Positions 1-10,700 of a DNA stretch of 64,000 nt are shown here, piece after piece; the first letter of the stretch is position 1; every line of letters starts with the position of its first letter. The position numbers and the translations under genes were made by a program. Origin of the DNA: Diphasiastrum complanatum (lineage: Eukaryota > Streptophyta > Lycopodiopsida > Lycopodiales > Lycopodiaceae); the NCBI GenBank assembly GCA_029204225.1, contig CM055114.1:19459273-19523272 (forward strand), read 5' to 3'. A model generated the notes under the pieces. The model saw only the letters and a list, made by a program, of their open reading frames with translations. It was not told where the DNA came from and ran no database searches.

Positions 1-649
1 TGCTTGATGTAAATCACTAACTAAAATAGTGCCACTAATAGGTAATGCAGGAAGCTTTGAAGCAGCCGTCCCTGCAAATTGAGCTCGTCGAAGAATTGAA
101 AGTGCATGTGAACGTTGTCATGCAATAGAAATACGTTGACGGTAGAAAGAAACACTGACGGATAGTAACGTAAGGCTTTGTCCCTGGCGTTTCACCGAAA
201 GCTCCACCGAAAGCTCCACGCATAAAAACAAAAAGTCATTAAATTTCTTATGGATCCGTATGTTTCCAAAACCTTGGTTAACCAACTTTAAATCTTAGAC
301 AAAATGAATTACCCTATATAGATTGAAATGATGGGCAAAAACCCTAAAGTGTATATGTGGATAAAGTATATATAGAGATCTGTGTCATATAAATGTATCT
401 ATTATGTATTCCCTTTCAGTTTTTCCTCCACGATTCGTACTTTTGAAGTCTTAGGTTAGCAGATGGAGCCTGGAGGATGCGTATTGACCTTTTAGAATAT
501 AGACTACACTAGTCTCCAACTGAGAAGTTAGATTTTTTGTTCTGCCCCAGCTTAGACCAGCCTAAGAAAGCATCATGTCTTCAGTCAAGATCACGCCTTT
601 TGTGGAAGCTCAGCTAGTGCCTACCTATTACTGCCATCAAACTATTAGT

Positions 650-821
650 TTTCGATTGAGATCAACCCTTTAAGCCTTTTGTTGCTTGTTTGCACTGTTT
701 TACAACACTCCTTTACGACTAAAGATTACTTGCAATTTCGATTGAAATCAACCCTTTAAGCCTTTTGTTGCTTGTTTGCACTGTTTTACAGCACTCTTTT
801 ACGACTAAAGATTACTTGCAA
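650..821. repeat. 86-bp tandem duplication, two copies
   Basis: Two adjacent copies (650-735 and 736-821) begin with TTTCGATTGA and end with GATTACTTGCAA. They differ at only about three positions by eye. The high identity suggests a fairly recent local duplication in the alpha-galactosidase upstream region. Confidence 0.85.
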
Positions 822-1071
822 TATGCAATCATCTATCATTCCATCTGTTTTTTGGTGGGTTCCTGCAAAGTTTGACCTTTTACTTCAACAGTTTCTTGCA
901 AAGGAGCGTGTGGCATGGGTTTGAAGGATTCAAGCCTCAAGGCATGCCTCAATTCTCCTTCACACTGCTGCAAGGGCAAAGGAAGAACTTGGCCTTCGGT
1001 AGGGAAAACTTTTGGGCTTTTTGTCTTATAATGTGTTTTCTTCACCATCTTGAATAAGTGTGCAACACAGA

Positions 1072-1390
1072 TAACAGGGACACGTATCTCTTTGCACCTG
1101 ATACCGTATAGGGCCTGGGCAGCATGTTCTGGTTAAGGCAAAGCCAAAGCTTTAACCTTTTTGCTGTGTGTTAGTCGATTACTCAAAATTGAATTGGGTT
1201 TCTATCCCATCATAGTAAGCTGCAAAGAAGTATGCAGGGATATCGGTCTCTTTGCAGCTTATGCAGTTTAGGCAGCATGGTTTGGACAAGGCAAAGCCAA
1301 AGGTTTGACCTTTTTGTTGTGGGTTAGTTTCAATATCCAAATTTGAATTGGGCTTTCAATTCCATCAAAGAAAGTTGCAAAGAAGTATGG
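1072..1390. repeat. Degenerate tandem repeat of about 155-160 bp, two copies
   Basis: Both copies run in the same order through 'tctctttgca', 'ggcagcatg', 'aggcaaagccaaag', 'acctttttg', 'aattgaattggg' or a near match, and 'tgcaaagaagtatg'. The copies have diverged by substitutions and small indels, so this duplication is older than the 86-bp one. It lies directly upstream of the alpha-galactosidase start and may fall in its promoter or 5' UTR. Confidence 0.7.
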
Positions 1391-1476
1391 CTAGAAGTTG
1401 GAAAGGGCACAAAAAACCATCCCAAGAAACTAGGGTTGATCTCTACGAATCTGTCTGTCTTTCTCTGTCAGGATAG

Positions 1477-4400
1477 ATGTCATCCCAAACCCGTGTCCTG
1501 CACATTGTACTGTTGAAAACAGTGTATCTCTATTTCAAATGGCTTGCACAAGCCTTTTCATCTTGTCGCTGGTTAGTGAAGCCTTTGTCGCGGTGTCGGA
1601 GGTATTGGGTATGTTGTGGATTCTCTTTTGCTATTATGTTCAGTATCATTGGAACGTGGTATCTCCATGCATTTATTGGCTGCAAGCCTCCTTCGTCTCT
1701 GCACTCGAACTGGAACGTTTTAAAGGAGATGCCAATAGATCGTCGGATGATCCATGACAATGGGTTAGCTCAGACACCTCCAATGGGGTATGGAGTTCTT
1801 TCTTCCGCAATAAAGTCAAGTAGTTTTTGTTACATACATAGATTGACAGAAAAACCTTTTTTCAGACATTTTCCTGATTGCCAACATCTTTCAGATGGAG
1901 CCACTGGAATCATTTTGAATGCAACATAAATGAAACCATTATCCGTGAAAATGGTAGGTCAAAGAGACACTGAAATCTCTTCATCTTATCAATTTTTGCT
2001 TGCTTCAATAGCTTTTATGTCTCTTCTCAGTTCCTTTTACAAATACAAGAAACCATAGCTGGCAGTTGATTCAAATTGCAGTTCGAATTGATTCTATCTA
2101 TTTCCTTTTTTTTTTAGTATGACTCGAAAGAAACTCTTTATTTTCAAAATTTTGAAAAAACATGGAAAATTCACTGGTTTTTTTTTCTTTTGGAACAACC
2201 AGTTTGATTTTTATAACAAAAATTTGATTTGAAGCAACTCAAAATAATTCAAATTGCTATTTTTGGGAATTGTTTAGAAGAATAAGCAAATCTCAATTCA
2301 TATGAACAATTTGGATATCTATCAAGTTTGGTTTGCCAGTCTTCAAACATGCAAGACAAACTAAAGGAGACGTGATTGTTGGCAAAAACTGGTTTTCAAT
2401 CAGACACGTCTTAAATTACTCAATTTGGAGCTGCATGTCTGCAGTTGATGCTATGATCTCTCTGGGGCTTCCTGCACTTGGTTACCAATATGTCAACATC
2501 GGTACATTATCTTGCTCTACTAGTTCGAGAATTGCTGTATATGGATGTACAAGATAAAACAAGGCCATCTGCAATTACTTAATATCAATGTCATTTTTAA
2601 GCTGGTTGTCACAAGGTGTGTATTCTCTGTTTTGTGATTAACAGATGACTGCTGGGCTGATTTTGACCGTGACTCTGAGGTGAGAATATTCGTTTTAGCT
2701 ATAAGGGCATGAGTCTAAAACATCACCAATCTTTATTGCTTAATGACTTACCCTATGTAAAACTCACCGAATGGTAGTGTGATCAATTGACAGGGTAACC
2801 TGATAGCACACCCAGCAACGTTTCCCTCAGGTATCAAAGCACTCGCAGATTTTGTCCATAAAAGTGGACTGAAATTTGGCCTTTATTCCGATGCAGGGTA
2901 CGTGCAAAGTACTATGCATACTTGTCAGAACCTAGAATTTTCTTTTAATCCACAGTGACCTTCTGTTGATTTCTGCTTGGATTTCATCTCCTTTAAATTC
3001 AGTTGGCATTTATGTAAAAGGTACCTCAGATATAAATCGTCTGTCATTTTAAGCTCTTAAATGCATTTTAATCCATTTGAAGGAAAATATGCCTTCGCTA
3101 TTACGAAGAATATCACCTTTTGAGCTTTATGAACATAAGACGTTGAGTGTAGGGTTGAGAGTTTTCAGAGCCAAGTCACAAATATGTCAACTTGCTAGAA
3201 AATGCGCAACCCAACTATCAAATGCTTTTTTCCAGATATAAAACATGTATTGGCAATCGTGCAGCATCTTTGGGACATGAGCTTCAGGATGCTTTAAGGT
3301 TTGCTTCATGGGTAATTATTCCATGCTTGTGTCAGCAACATAGTGCAGGATGATGTGATTGCTCAATATTTATTAATATCAGTATGCCATCATAATTCTG
3401 TTGTGTCAATTATTCCATCTGGATAAGAGCTCGTCCTTTTGATATTCAACGAACTGTTTGCTGGATTTGCTCAGGGGGTAGACCATCTGAAATATGACAA
3501 TTGTTACCATGATGGCAGCCCAGAACATGTTCGGTCAGTTTTACGAAGTTCTCAAAATTTGGTTGATTGGATTTTCTGTGTGGAAACACTTTACCTTTGA
3601 ATGCCGCAAGTAGAATTCGAATGTCAAATTCACCTTTTGCAATAAAGCCATAGATCGTCGACTAACAAAATCCCTTATCAAATGCTTGATCTATCCCATC
3701 CCAATGTTACAGCTATGCAGCTATGGGTGAAGCGCTGAACAAGACTGGCCGTCCAATTTTGTACTCGATCTGTGAATGGTAATAATCAGAATTTAGCTGT
3801 TCACAGTAGAATCTTCCCTTTTCTTTAAAGTTTTATGACAATCATCGGGATATGGTTGATAGTAATAACTATATGCCATTTGCTTTAGGGGTACAGAGAC
3901 ACCGGCCTTATGGGCACCAAAATATGGAAATAGCTGGAGGACATCAAGAGATGCAAAAGACAGATGGAAGCGGTAAATTTGTTCTGTTGAGCATTTTTCT
4001 TGATACTGTTACTTATACCCTTTTAATCTATTGGAGCATCTGACATTGTTGTAATAGTTATCCTTTGGTGCGATTTTCCTATTTTGGATGACCTAACTAT
4101 TATTGTGCAGAGTCAAGTTGCTTGCTGATGACAACAATATTTGGGCTGCTTACGCTGGGCCTGGTGGCTGGAATGGTGAGACTACCATAATTTCTCATGT
4201 TGAATGATGTGAAAAGTTCCTGTATGCGGACAGGGGGAGGGTATACTGTCCATGTATGAGCCTGTATATCAGCTAACAGATTCAGACTTGTACTCAAAAA
4301 GGACTCGTGGCTGGGCCCTATTAAAGAACTAGAAGCAAAAGTTCGAATGGGTGAACATTACAACATGGATAAGTCCAGATGTTGAACTACAACAAGCCAA

Positions 4401-4744
4401 TCTGCAAAAAGTGAAAAATAAGCAACCAGAAATATGATTAGACAAAGATAATATGAAGGAAAATTTACTCAAGAACTTAAGCACGTAGCACATATGTCAT
4501 AGTTGCCATGGGCAGTAAGATGTGTTGTAAATGGCTTAGCCTTATATGCTGCAGTATATTGAGGAGAATAATGTTTGCCCTTTTTTTCTTTTAAGCACCA
4601 TGATCAAAGCCTTTGTTGTTAGCTGATTGAGAATTGATGTTTTGCAGATCCTGATATGCTGCAAGTTGGCAATGGTCGGATGTCCTTAGCAGAGTATCGT
4701 TCCCATTTCAGCTTGTGGGCTTTGATGAAGGTATCATCCTAAAA

Positions 4745-4799
<55 letters not shown>

Positions 4800-7700
4800 T
4801 CATCTACATGCACATGCATGCATATACATACATAGTACCAAAGTTCCCCACGGCACAGGTGTCGTACCAGGTGCCGTACGGCACCTGTTTTTTTTTTTTT
4901 TTTTTTTTGGTTTTTGTCCGAAAAATGACTTTTAAAAAAAAAAAATTGGTGCCGTATCCGGTGCCATGGTACAGCACCGGTTACGGCACCTGTATCATAG
5001 TTCCACGGCACCTGTACGGGCACCTACGAAACCCGTGTCGTACCAGGTGCCGTGGTACAGCACGTGGAACTATGATACATATCATAGTGTCCCTTGGTAC
5101 CGCTGGTATGGTACCGTCGGTACCATATCAGTGGTACCGCCGGTACGGTACTGCCCTGGGATCCGCGGTACCAGGGCGGTACCATTTTTAATTTTTTTTT
5201 TTTTAATATTTTTGATATGTAATTTTTGCCTACTACCTACCAAAACAAGTCAAAAAGATGGAAAACAAAAGGGGTTTTGGGTGTAAAAAAAGAGGGTACA
5301 ATACATGGTGCAGGGAACTGGTGCAACAGCACATGGGCATTGTGGGTGAGCAGACCATGGGGCCAATGGGAGAGCAACACAGGGGGGGAGCATCACATGG
5401 GTTTAGGGTACAGAGGCACATGGAGGGATGATGGGGATCCACATGGCCGATCAGGCCGTGGGGATAAATAAGCACTCAGAATGCCATTGTGATCAGCATT
5501 TTCAGAGGCTGTGAGAGAGCTAGTGATAGACAGTGAGAGAGCAAGCGAGAGCCGGTGACAGGCTGTGAGAGGCTGTTTGAGAGCCAGGGTGTTGTTAGAG
5601 GGTGTTCGAGGAGCAGGGTGTTGTGAGGAAGGTCGATCGAGATGGCAGAGCGCATACCACCGAAGTCCGAGGGAGAAGCCAGGAGGAAGCTCGAGGAAGA
5701 TATCCGAAGGCACAACGAAAGACATCGGAAGCAAGAGGCAAACATTGCAGAGATGCTGCGACAGACTCGGGAGAGACACTCAGAGCTGCAGATCCCCGCC
5801 CCCGCTGTGGCCCCTGCCTCCGCTATCGAGCTGGATTTGGATGAGCAAATCGGAATGAACTTCACACGGCGGCAGCTCATCATGGTCAAGGAAAGGGCGG
5901 CCAGACGTCGGGCTAACCAGGAGGCAAAGCGAGAGCGACAGAACAATGCACCTGACGAGGGCGAGGAGTCGGTGGAGGATCAGTAGGCATGTTTAGAATA
6001 GATAAGGTCCAGCCGTATGGGGCGGACTGTTGCTATGTAATTTTCGGCAGTTTAGGGTGTGGCAAATAACTAGATAGCTGCTTAAAAAAAGGACGGGATA
6101 TGTGATGTTATCTTGATACAACGGTAGAATGAATACATAGTTGTTTTTTGTAGAACGCGAGCCTGGTCACGTGAAATGCAATCTCTGTATTTTTTTAAAT
6201 GCGAATGTGATACATGTGTTTGTGAAATGCAGTTTGGGGTGTAGGTGTAATTGTTGTGCTCATTATGTAGGTGCATTTATGTGAATCTATCATTCACTTC
6301 AATTGAAATTAGTTGAAAATAAGATTCACACACGCACATAAAGTTTGACATAAAATTGAAAATACAGCATCACATGTACAGAGCGACATATGCACAATGT
6401 GCAGCAAATAAAGTATGCCAAACACTGTATATAATATGAAAAATGATCTGAGTACAATGGTAGACCGTCTGCTAGAGACAAACTACTGAAACTAAAATAA
6501 CAGAGCCACAATCAATGCCCTGGCTCTGACTCAGACGAATGCTCCGGAGACAACTCAGGGTCCCGAACTGACTCTCGCAGCCGATATCTCTGCCTGTCTG
6601 GAACTGGCATGGGCTGTGTGTCCGAGGAGGAGGACTCCTCACTAGCATCATCCCAGTCTGCCTCCGCATCAGCCCCCAAGCAAGCCAAACCAACAACACC
6701 TCCTCCAGCTGGCTGTAATCCTGCACCTCTAGCTGTACCTGGAACCCTGCGTGGTCGTCCTCTCTTCCCTAGCAGTTTCTGTGCCTTGCCTTTCTTGTTC
6801 AGTGCACCCTTGGGCCTTCCTGGTCTCTTGCGGACAAGAGGAGTTGTCAATGCCTCATCACCCCCATGCAAATCACCTGGCTGGCTAGGCTGGGCCCAAG
6901 CTGAGGCCGGCTGGGATAGGGAAGCAAAAGAGGGAACTCCCTGTGCACCTGAGCGAGGAGGATAAGCTCGTGGAGTGTGTGCCCGTGGGGCTGCTGCAGG
7001 TGGAGGAACTGGCTGTGCAGGAGGCAAGTACAGCAGCGATATGTACTGAAAGGGGCACTGTGGTGGTCGGTACTGGTACATCATGGGTGCTGCCAAAGGG
7101 GGAGCCAGTGGAGTGGGTGCTGCCAAAGGAGGATGTGGAGTGGGTGCTGCCACTGGAGGAGCAGCTGGAGGAGCCACTGTGGATGTGGGCGCTGCAAGAG
7201 AAAACCTGGGCATTGATGGTGGGCTGCCATGGAGACGTGGTGCTGCAGAAGTGGACGGCGATGGAGGGGCTGCAGACCTGAATGGCATCGGTGGCACTGG
7301 AGGAGCTGTGCATACCCTCTGAGGAGCTGGAGGAACTGTAGCCATGACTTTGTACTACAGGCATCCAAACATCTGCAGGACCGGCATCTGAATCACTGTG
7401 CCCTCTATCAAGAGCCTCCTCCATCATGTCGACATAGGTAGGTATGCCACTGGCCCCCCCTGTGTGCCCTGCTTGTCTCCCGGTATAACTTGTGCCATGT
7501 GCCCCACCTCTGCCACGTGATGCACCTGTGACCCCTGCCCGTGGCGTGTGCCCTACACCTGTATGGTCTGCCTCATCCCTCTCTGAACTAGCAAACATAG
7601 CCCGAATGGGCTCATCCTCATCATGCTCATCCTCTGACACTGGCTCGTCTGCCTCATACAAAGGAGGCTCTCTGTGCTCAAGCCCAAGCTCTCTCTCTCT

Positions 7701-10700
7701 CTCATCTCAGCAAGCTCCCTTTCTCTCTTTGCCATCAACTGTGTGCCCAAGTCATCTGCAGGCATGGGATGGATGCTGTCCGTAGGCAAGTCAACCTGGC
7801 GTTCCAAATCAGATATCTTCGTCTGTAAGGTCAAAATATTGCGTGTCAGGACAACAACTTGATCAAAAATGGCAACCTACATTTTAGTGAGACGTAAACC
7901 AACATGCTATGGGGGAATAGCCCATCACCTGCAATGCGCTCGTAATGGTCGGCAGTCTCCTGGCGAGACGTGCGTTGGTGCTATAGAACACCAACCGCTC
8001 TAGCTGACTCACTAATAGCCTGTTTCTTCTCCTTGGGTGAACCAGGGCCTGTGTGGTCCAATTACGCTCACACACGGAGGTAGCGCGATCCTGTGGTACG
8101 TGCAATGAAATGCTTCAGCACATGTGCACGGGTGGAACGTCAACAAAATACAGCAAGGGAGGATGAAATGAGATGCATACCTGAGAAAGGACACGCAGTG
8201 CAAGACGCTGTATGGAGGGATAGGTGCTACCGAACATGGTCCACCAGGTAATGGGGAGCTGCCTCCTCTCTGGATCCTGAGCAGCCGGGTGACCGAACGT
8301 GCCCATGCCGAAACGAAATGTAGCTAACTCCTCCATGAGTCTGATAGGATCCAAGCAAATGTGTGGACCCACCCTGTAGATGTACTCAAGCCAATCCGCC
8401 TCGAGCTCCCTGTCTGATATCTGTGTCGGAGAGAGGAAGAGGGGATGCAAGATGTGCGCAACGCTGTGGATACTCCTGTGAAGGTAGTTCCACCGCGTCT
8501 CCTAGATGAACCTCAGCTCCGTCGTCCTGCACGAAGACGAAGCAAATTTTTGAAAAAACTTAACATCGACATAAAAACAAACTAGCAAACACTGAAAAGA
8601 TAAAGAACAATTTTGCTTACCTCTCTGGCTGCAAGATGGGCAGCTGCAGGAACTGTCCGATCCGGTCCATGAGCTCATATAGCAGTCCAAGTGTGGACCC
8701 CTCGCTGTCAGCCATGCGGAGCACAATGTAGAGTGGTCGAAGCAGTCCTGACAATGTCTGTGCATCCCTCCAGAACTGGTCTCCCCTCACCGTGGAAGAA
8801 AAGTGCTCCCCATCCTCCGTGTGCTAAAACGTATTGGCACGCCAAAGATCACTGGCAACCATCTGTAGAAGCTGTGCCTTGCACTTGATCAGACGGTCGA
8901 TGACCACCAGGTCAAATGCAAAGCGTGGGGGGCCTGGCTTACGAAGGTCCAAATGGCTGAACACCCAGAACATGGCAAGAACACGCCTCTTCCGGGTGAC
9001 AAAAGTCACCAGGAAGAGGGCCTCGCGGACGATGGCTCCAACCCAGGGAAGTGCACCTATGTCCCCCATCAAAAGGTCTATGTCGTGCGCTGCACAGGGG
9101 GTATGGACGATGTGAGGGAACTCTCTTGTCCGTCACGACCGTAACGACATGCTAGGGGCCTATGGACAGGATGGAAGACCTAATGACGTCGTACATGAAA
9201 TCTGCAGATATGACTCTCCCCCCTCTACTGCAATCCACGGCTCTCAAAAATTGTGTACCCATGCAGCTGGAGACCAAGATGTTGAGGATCGGCCTCCTCC
9301 TGACATCAGTCCAGCCATCGGACATGATGCTGCATCCATATGTGGCCCAATGGCGGCGTAGAGGCTCCATCTCTCTGGACAAGGACTCGACCCTCTCTCT
9401 CAACATGTGTGTACGGACAACCTCTGAACCAGGGACTCTCCAGCTAGGGCTAACAGACTATGCAAGGCGGAATGCCCTTCTGAAGGGCTCAGAATCGGTG
9501 ATGGCAAAAGGTAGGTTCAGCTCGTAAATCAAACTAGCCACGGCCTGTGTGGCCTCTCTGTCCATGTGCGGCTGATGCGCGCCGCGAATGGTCTGCTGCA
9601 CAAGGGCTCTACCTGGTGGGCGACGGGTGGTGGACCTCCAGCACGGTGCACCAACCGTGACAGGAATGGACGATGACGCGACAGGCTGGGCACTAGTGGA
9701 TGCATCGGCTGTAGACGTGGAATGGGGAGAGTGGGATGCACTGGCAGGGATGGGTGCAATAGCATAAGTGGGGTGCAGTGGTGGAGGGTCAAGATCTGGC
9801 ATGGGATACGGAAACTGCTGGCTAGGGAGATCATTCGGATGGGAAGGGAAAGAAGAAGGGATCTCATCCACATCCTCGAAGGCCTCGTCAGTAGCATCCT
9901 GGGCCTGCTCGGGTGGCGGAGAATCCATGAGAAAATCGTAAACTGGGGGGGTGCGAGCAACAGGACGTGGTGGTAGAACCGCAGTGGCAACTGGCGGACG
10001 TGATGGGACGGGATCCACCGGAATGGGTGCAGGGGGGGTGCGTGAGGCGGAACTGTCTGAGGGGGATGAGGGGCAATGGGACGGGACGAGGATGCACTCC
10101 CTCTCCTCGTGCGTGCCAGCCAAGCAGGCAGCAACTCTGGGTCAGCCACATAAGGAGCGGTGCAAAACCGGAGAACGCCCTCCGAAATGGTGTTCTCCCC
10201 CGCCACAAGACATGGCTTGTAGGTGTCCAGTAGTCGCTGCCTGTCGGGGACGGACATGCTGCCACAAGGGGCAGCATTTAAGGTGCTACCATTTTTGGCA
10301 CGTGCACCGAGCAGGTGGCCTTTAAGGCGAGTGAGGGACGCAGCAAATTCGACGACGCAGTATCGGCAACGCACGATCTTCTGACCGGTCTTGTTGGACT
10401 TGTCAACAACCCGCCTGACAATGTGTACCTCGTCCCACAGACCGGAAAGGTCGGATTGCACCATTGTGATGGAGAAAACTAGGGAAAAAATGCAGATGAA
10501 GCTAGAGCTGGAAGGATGGATTGTTGGAAAAAAAACAGCAGGGTTCACTGTTGGAGAGACGCTAAAAATGGGCGAAGGCAGGGCGAAGCAAGTCAGATGC
10601 AGGGCACGGCGTTGCGTGGGCGCTTCATTGATTCACAGTTTCTTATCATGGTGGCAAATGATAAGTTCATTGTTACATGTGACACGTGTGGCAAGTTGTG

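Larger units (their letters stand above)
1..1476. other. Upstream region of alpha-galactosidase, no gene seen
   Basis: No convincing coding region is visible on either strand; the short open frames lack recognisable protein features. The stretch holds two tandem duplications, listed separately, and presumably the promoter and 5' UTR of the alpha-galactosidase gene that follows. No confident TATA box could be assigned. Confidence 0.6.
5200..10640 (-). mobile_element. hAT-superfamily DNA transposon, decayed
   Basis: A GC-rich block, sharply different from the AT-rich surroundings, carries a minus-strand hAT transposase gene (10464 to 6512) and a small plus-strand ORF at 5642-5986. The limits are approximate: I could not identify terminal inverted repeats or an 8-bp target duplication. 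The left limit may instead include the palindromic array at 4838-5190. The element sits inside intron 11 of the alpha-galactosidase gene, antisense to it. Confidence 0.75.

Noticed and set aside
1539-1757. Alternative first-exon frame starting [12 protein letters not shown]
   Set aside because: It looks like a signal peptide but is out of frame with the [10 protein letters not shown] segment and cannot join exon 2 in phase; the 1477 frame can.
4715-5286. Open frames of about 90-160 codons over the CA/GGTACC region
   Set aside because: They translate microsatellite and palindromic repeats into low-complexity sequence and lie in an intron.
5393-5946. Minus-strand frames at the left end of the hAT element
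   Set aside because: They overlap the plus-strand charged ORF in antisense and are Ser/Leu-rich shadows.
6943-7345. Several long plus-strand frames opposite the Pro/Ala-rich tail of the hAT gene
   Set aside because: They are reading shadows of a GC-rich repetitive minus-strand coding region and contain no domain.
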